Below are positions 6,122-7,671 of a stretch of 7,671 nucleotides of DNA, one piece after another (position 1 is the first letter of the stretch; every line of letters begins with the position of its first letter). The notes beneath the pieces are model-generated. The model saw nothing but the letters and a program-made list of their open reading frames with translations, searched no databases and had not been told where the DNA came from. The position numbers and the translations under genes are program-made. This stretch comes from Chloroflexota bacterium (GTDB lineage Bacteria > Chloroflexota > Limnocylindria > QHBO01): positions 1 to 7,671 of the forward strand of contig VBJP01000083.1 in the NCBI GenBank assembly GCA_005880165.1, given 5' to 3'.

Positions 6122-6271
6122 TTAGTCGGCGAGCCCCGCCGGCCCCATCTTCATGACCTTCGCCACCCCAGCGACCTCAACGAACGATCAGTTCCCGTGG
6201 CCGAGCTTCCGTAGCTCGTCAGGCTCACTGAAGCTCTTGCGGCTAATCCGTCGGACGGCCGGTTGGTTCAC
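6122..6271 (-). pseudogene. Remnant of a small cupin-like gene with in-frame stop
   Basis: The 295-nt gap between the flanking genes holds a short minus-strand reading frame. From GTG 6271 (or ATG 6298 in the same frame) it reads VRRISRKSFSEPDELRKLGH (residues 6-25), GN, an in-frame TGA at 6190-6188, and continues SFVEVAGVAKVMKMGPAGLA until TAA at 6124-6122. The pattern R-x-I-S-x-K-S-F-x-x-P-D-E-x-R-x-x-x-H-G followed by V-E-V-x-G resembles the beginning of small single-domain cupins, in which a P-G-W-R-W-S-x-H metal-site strand would follow. Here the frame ends before any metal-binding histidine. If the reading is right this is a decayed N-terminal fragment with a nonsense mutation and missing barrel. 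The similarity is from memory of the family and rests on about 45 residues, so it is tentative. Confidence 0.4.
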
Positions 6272-6383
6272 GCGCGGTTCACCGCGTTGCGCACGCATCG
6301 CGACTCGGTAGCCGTTGCCCTACAGCTAGATGAGCGGGAGTCGCACGGCGCAGGCCTGGGCTCCTTAGGGGGACTGATCGGTG

Positions 6384-7058
6384 CTACGCCGCCTTGAGGG
6401 TGAATGGCGGGTATCGGTCGATAACCAGCAGGAAGGCGTACGCGCTGACCCGCAGGCTCCATCGACTCACACCCTCTACGAAGTCGAAGAGCGACCGCGG
6501 ATAGCGACCGGTGATGAGGATCGCGAACCAGGCGATGATGATCGCCCCGATCGCGGCGAGCCAGAGTACGGCGAGCACGAAGTAGTGCGGGAGCGCCAGC
6601 AGCCACTTTACCAGCGGCAACCACCGGTTGAGGTCTCGCTCGACGTCCGGGTACTCGATCTCCAGATGCACGGTCTGCTCCTCGACCGTGGAGGGATAGC
6701 GATCCGTGAGCAAGGCGAGGTAGGCGCCGGCCCGCACGCTGAACCGCGTTAGCTCTCGGGCGAAGTCGAACCACCAGCGTGGGTAGCGCTCGCGGATTGC
6801 GATCATCAGGGCAGTCGCGACTGCCAGCCCGGCCAAGAGGCCGCCTCCAACGCTCCGCAGCTGTTCGCCGCTCGCCGTGACCATGGTCTGGTTCCCGCTC
6901 GCGGTGAGCAGGCCCAGGACGAGGGCGATCGGGATGACCCAGATCAGCCGGAACAAGGTCGTGACTCGGCTGAGCCGCTCTGGATAGTCGATGTTCAGAC
7001 GCGCTGCGTAAACCGCCGTCGCTGGCTCGGTGCTCGTGCTGTTACCTGACCTTTGCAC
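6384..7058 (-). CDS. DUF4389 domain-containing membrane protein (two internal repeats)
   Basis: Integral membrane protein of 224 residues; DUF4389 has no known biochemical function. Two halves repeat the same plan. Half 1 is LNIDYPERLSR (21-31), hydrophobic segments about 35-52 and 70-88, then RYPRWWFDFARELTRFSVRA (91-110) and LTDRYP (117-122). Half 2 is LEIEYPDVERDLNRWLPLVK (132-151), hydrophobic segments about 150-167 and 168-184, then RYPRSLFDFVEGVSRWSLRV (185-204) and IDRYPPF (213-219). The WLPLVKWLLALPHYFVL stretch is family-typical. Start: GTG 7058 is forced, because an in-frame TGA lies five codons upstream and the next candidate would remove the first repeat motif; there is no clear Shine-Dalgarno. 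It is divergent from the ChaB gene, sharing about 180 nt of upstream sequence, and no same-strand partner is next to it. Confidence 0.88.
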   Translation of the reverse strand: MQRSGNSTSTEPATAVYAARLNIDYPERLSRVTTLFRLIWVIPIALVLGLLTASGNQTMVTASGEQLRSVGGGLLAGLAVATALMIAIRERYPRWWFDFARELTRFSVRAGAYLALLTDRYPSTVEEQTVHLEIEYPDVERDLNRWLPLVKWLLALPHYFVLAVLWLAAIGAIIIAWFAILITGRYPRSLFDFVEGVSRWSLRVSAYAFLLVIDRYPPFTLKAA

Positions 7059-7238
7059 TTGAATTGGTGGTCACGTTGATACGGACCGGCAAACCCTGAA
7101 GCCATCCTCCTGCTCGCGTCGGAGGGCCGAGCATAGTCCCTCGGTTTCCGGCACTCCGTGGAATCCCGCCTCAATCCCGCGACTCGGGGGCGGCAAGGCG
7201 CTTGCACGGACGAACGGCATCCATTTGGAGAAGGACCG

Positions 7239-7433
7239 ATGCCGTACGACAAGATCTCGGACCTGCCCAGGGAGCAGGTCGACCAGTACAGCCATCACCA
7301 GAAGGAGGCGTTCCTCGCCGCGTTCAACAACGCCTACGAAGAATACGGGCATGACGAGAGCCGAGCGTTCGCGATAGCTCACTCCGCCGCGCAGCGTGCC
7401 CCGAAGATCGACCGGGACGGCGACAAGACATAA
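7239..7433 (+). CDS. ChaB family protein
   Basis: Small cytosolic protein of 64 residues in the ChaB family, named after the E. coli protein annotated as a regulator of the ChaA cation antiporter; the molecular role in most bacteria is unclear. Motifs in order: MPYDKISDLPREQVDQY (1-17), which matches the family's M-P-Y-x-x-x-x-x-L-P opening, HHQKEAFLAAFNNAYEEYG (19-37), with the conserved A-F-N-N-A-x-x-x-Y signature, then a second helix SRAFAIAHSAAQR (41-53) and a charged tail KIDRDGDKT. Start: ATG 7239 is chosen over an open-frame ATG at 7158, because GGAGAAGGA (7227-7235) stands directly upstream and the protein starts exactly where the family does. There is no ChaA-type antiporter gene in the window. 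It is divergent from the DUF4389 gene and followed immediately by a strong hairpin. Confidence 0.92.
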   Translation: MPYDKISDLPREQVDQYSHHQKEAFLAAFNNAYEEYGHDESRAFAIAHSAAQRAPKIDRDGDKT

Positions 7434-7462
7434 GGCCCGCGGGCCAGGTTGTCCCGCGGGCC
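7434..7462. terminator. GC-rich hairpin between convergent genes
   Basis: GGCCCGCGGG (7434-7443) and CCCGCGGGCC (7453-7462) are perfect reverse complements, a 10-bp all-GC stem with a 9-nt loop. It begins right after the ChaB stop and lies 22 nt before the stop of the opposite gene. There is no T-run on either side, as is usual for high-GC bacteria. It probably ends transcription from both directions. Confidence 0.7.
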
Positions 7463-7484
7463 GAGGGTCGCGTTGAGAAGAGCA

Positions 7485-7671
7485 CTACGCGGCGGGCTCC
7501 CACTTGCGCGGATCGCCACTTCCGAGATCTTTCAGCCCGAACTCCCAGAAGGCCGAGAGCGCGAGGGTGCGGCGGAAGGCGGAGAAGTTGAGGACGTGCG
7601 CGATCACGCCGCCATAGGTGAATGACTCCGGCGGGTCACAGGTCGCGTCGATGAAGGTGACGTCCTCCTCC
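7485..7671 (-). CDS. DinB-like family protein, C-terminal part (partial)
   Basis: The 3' end of a minus-strand gene whose start lies beyond the window; 61 complete codons are visible before the TAG at 7487-7485. The sequence (EEDVTFIDATCDPPESFTYG, then GVIAHVLNFSAFRRTLALSA, then FWEFGLKDLGSGDPRKWEPA) matches the last part of DinB/YfiT-like four-helix-bundle proteins. These bind a divalent metal through three histidines and in some high-GC bacteria act as thiol (mycothiol or bacillithiol)-dependent transferases. The H of IAHVL would be the third metal ligand, and F-T-Y-G-G-x-I-A-H-V with a terminal D-L-G-x-G-D-P-x-x-W is characteristic. The other ligands cannot be checked. It converges on the ChaB gene across the hairpin. 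Reaction and substrate are unknown. Confidence 0.75.
   Translation of the reverse strand, partial: EEDVTFIDATCDPPESFTYGGVIAHVLNFSAFRRTLALSAFWEFGLKDLGSGDPRKWEPAA

Noticed and set aside
6089..6383. tRNA-like GGTTCA near 6274-6281
   Set aside because: No T-arm consensus, acceptor stem or anticodon arm could be formed around it.
6268..6774. 168-residue minus-strand frame overlapping the DUF4389 gene
   Set aside because: Arginine-rich alternate frame of the same strand; the DUF4389 frame carries the family motifs and helices.

Overview
The window is high-GC DNA with tightly packed genes on both strands. Most products are small membrane or secreted proteins of unknown function, mixed with a few recognisable housekeeping-type enzymes. 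The GC-rich third codon positions, GTG starts, weak or absent Shine-Dalgarno sites and families present (DUF4386, DUF4389, a flavin/F420-type split-barrel oxidoreductase, ChaB, DinB-like) fit a soil or environmental Actinomycetota or Chloroflexota/Dormibacterota chromosome. I cannot fix the phylum. No rRNA, tRNA, CRISPR array, transposase or integrase was seen.

Layout. (1) 1-1502, plus strand: the 3' part of a short-chain dehydrogenase whose C-terminus has been thrown out of frame by an internal deletion near 540, then a DUF4386 six-helix membrane protein. (2) 1497-2980: a minus-strand secreted protein with an IPT/Ig-like domain, tail-to-tail with the DUF4386 gene, and a divergent plus-strand lipoprotein. 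(3) 3084-4335: a minus-strand single-helix membrane protein with a charged cytoplasmic tail, divergent from a plus-strand pyridoxamine-phosphate-oxidase-like enzyme. The start region of that enzyme carries an 18-bp direct repeat. (4) 4549-5236, minus strand: a translationally coupled pair, a 76-residue hypothetical protein followed by a membrane-anchored protein split by a single-base frameshift near 4762. (5) 5489-6088, plus strand: a membrane-anchored extracytoplasmic protein. (6) 6122-6271, minus strand: a short remnant that reads like the N-terminus of a small cupin, interrupted by an in-frame TGA. (7) 6384-7058, minus strand: a DUF4389 membrane protein built from two internal repeats. Divergent from it is a ChaB-family protein (7239-7433), followed by a strong GC hairpin and then the convergent 3' end of a DinB-like gene running off the window.

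The genes do not form an evident shared pathway. The strand switches often and the only clear operon is the 5236-4549 pair. The most notable property is decay: three of about twelve loci (SDR, membrane protein 4549-5009, cupin remnant) are broken by an indel or nonsense codon. This suggests either a degenerating accessory stretch or local sequence error. I did not find a convincing new defence, mobile or biosynthetic system here.
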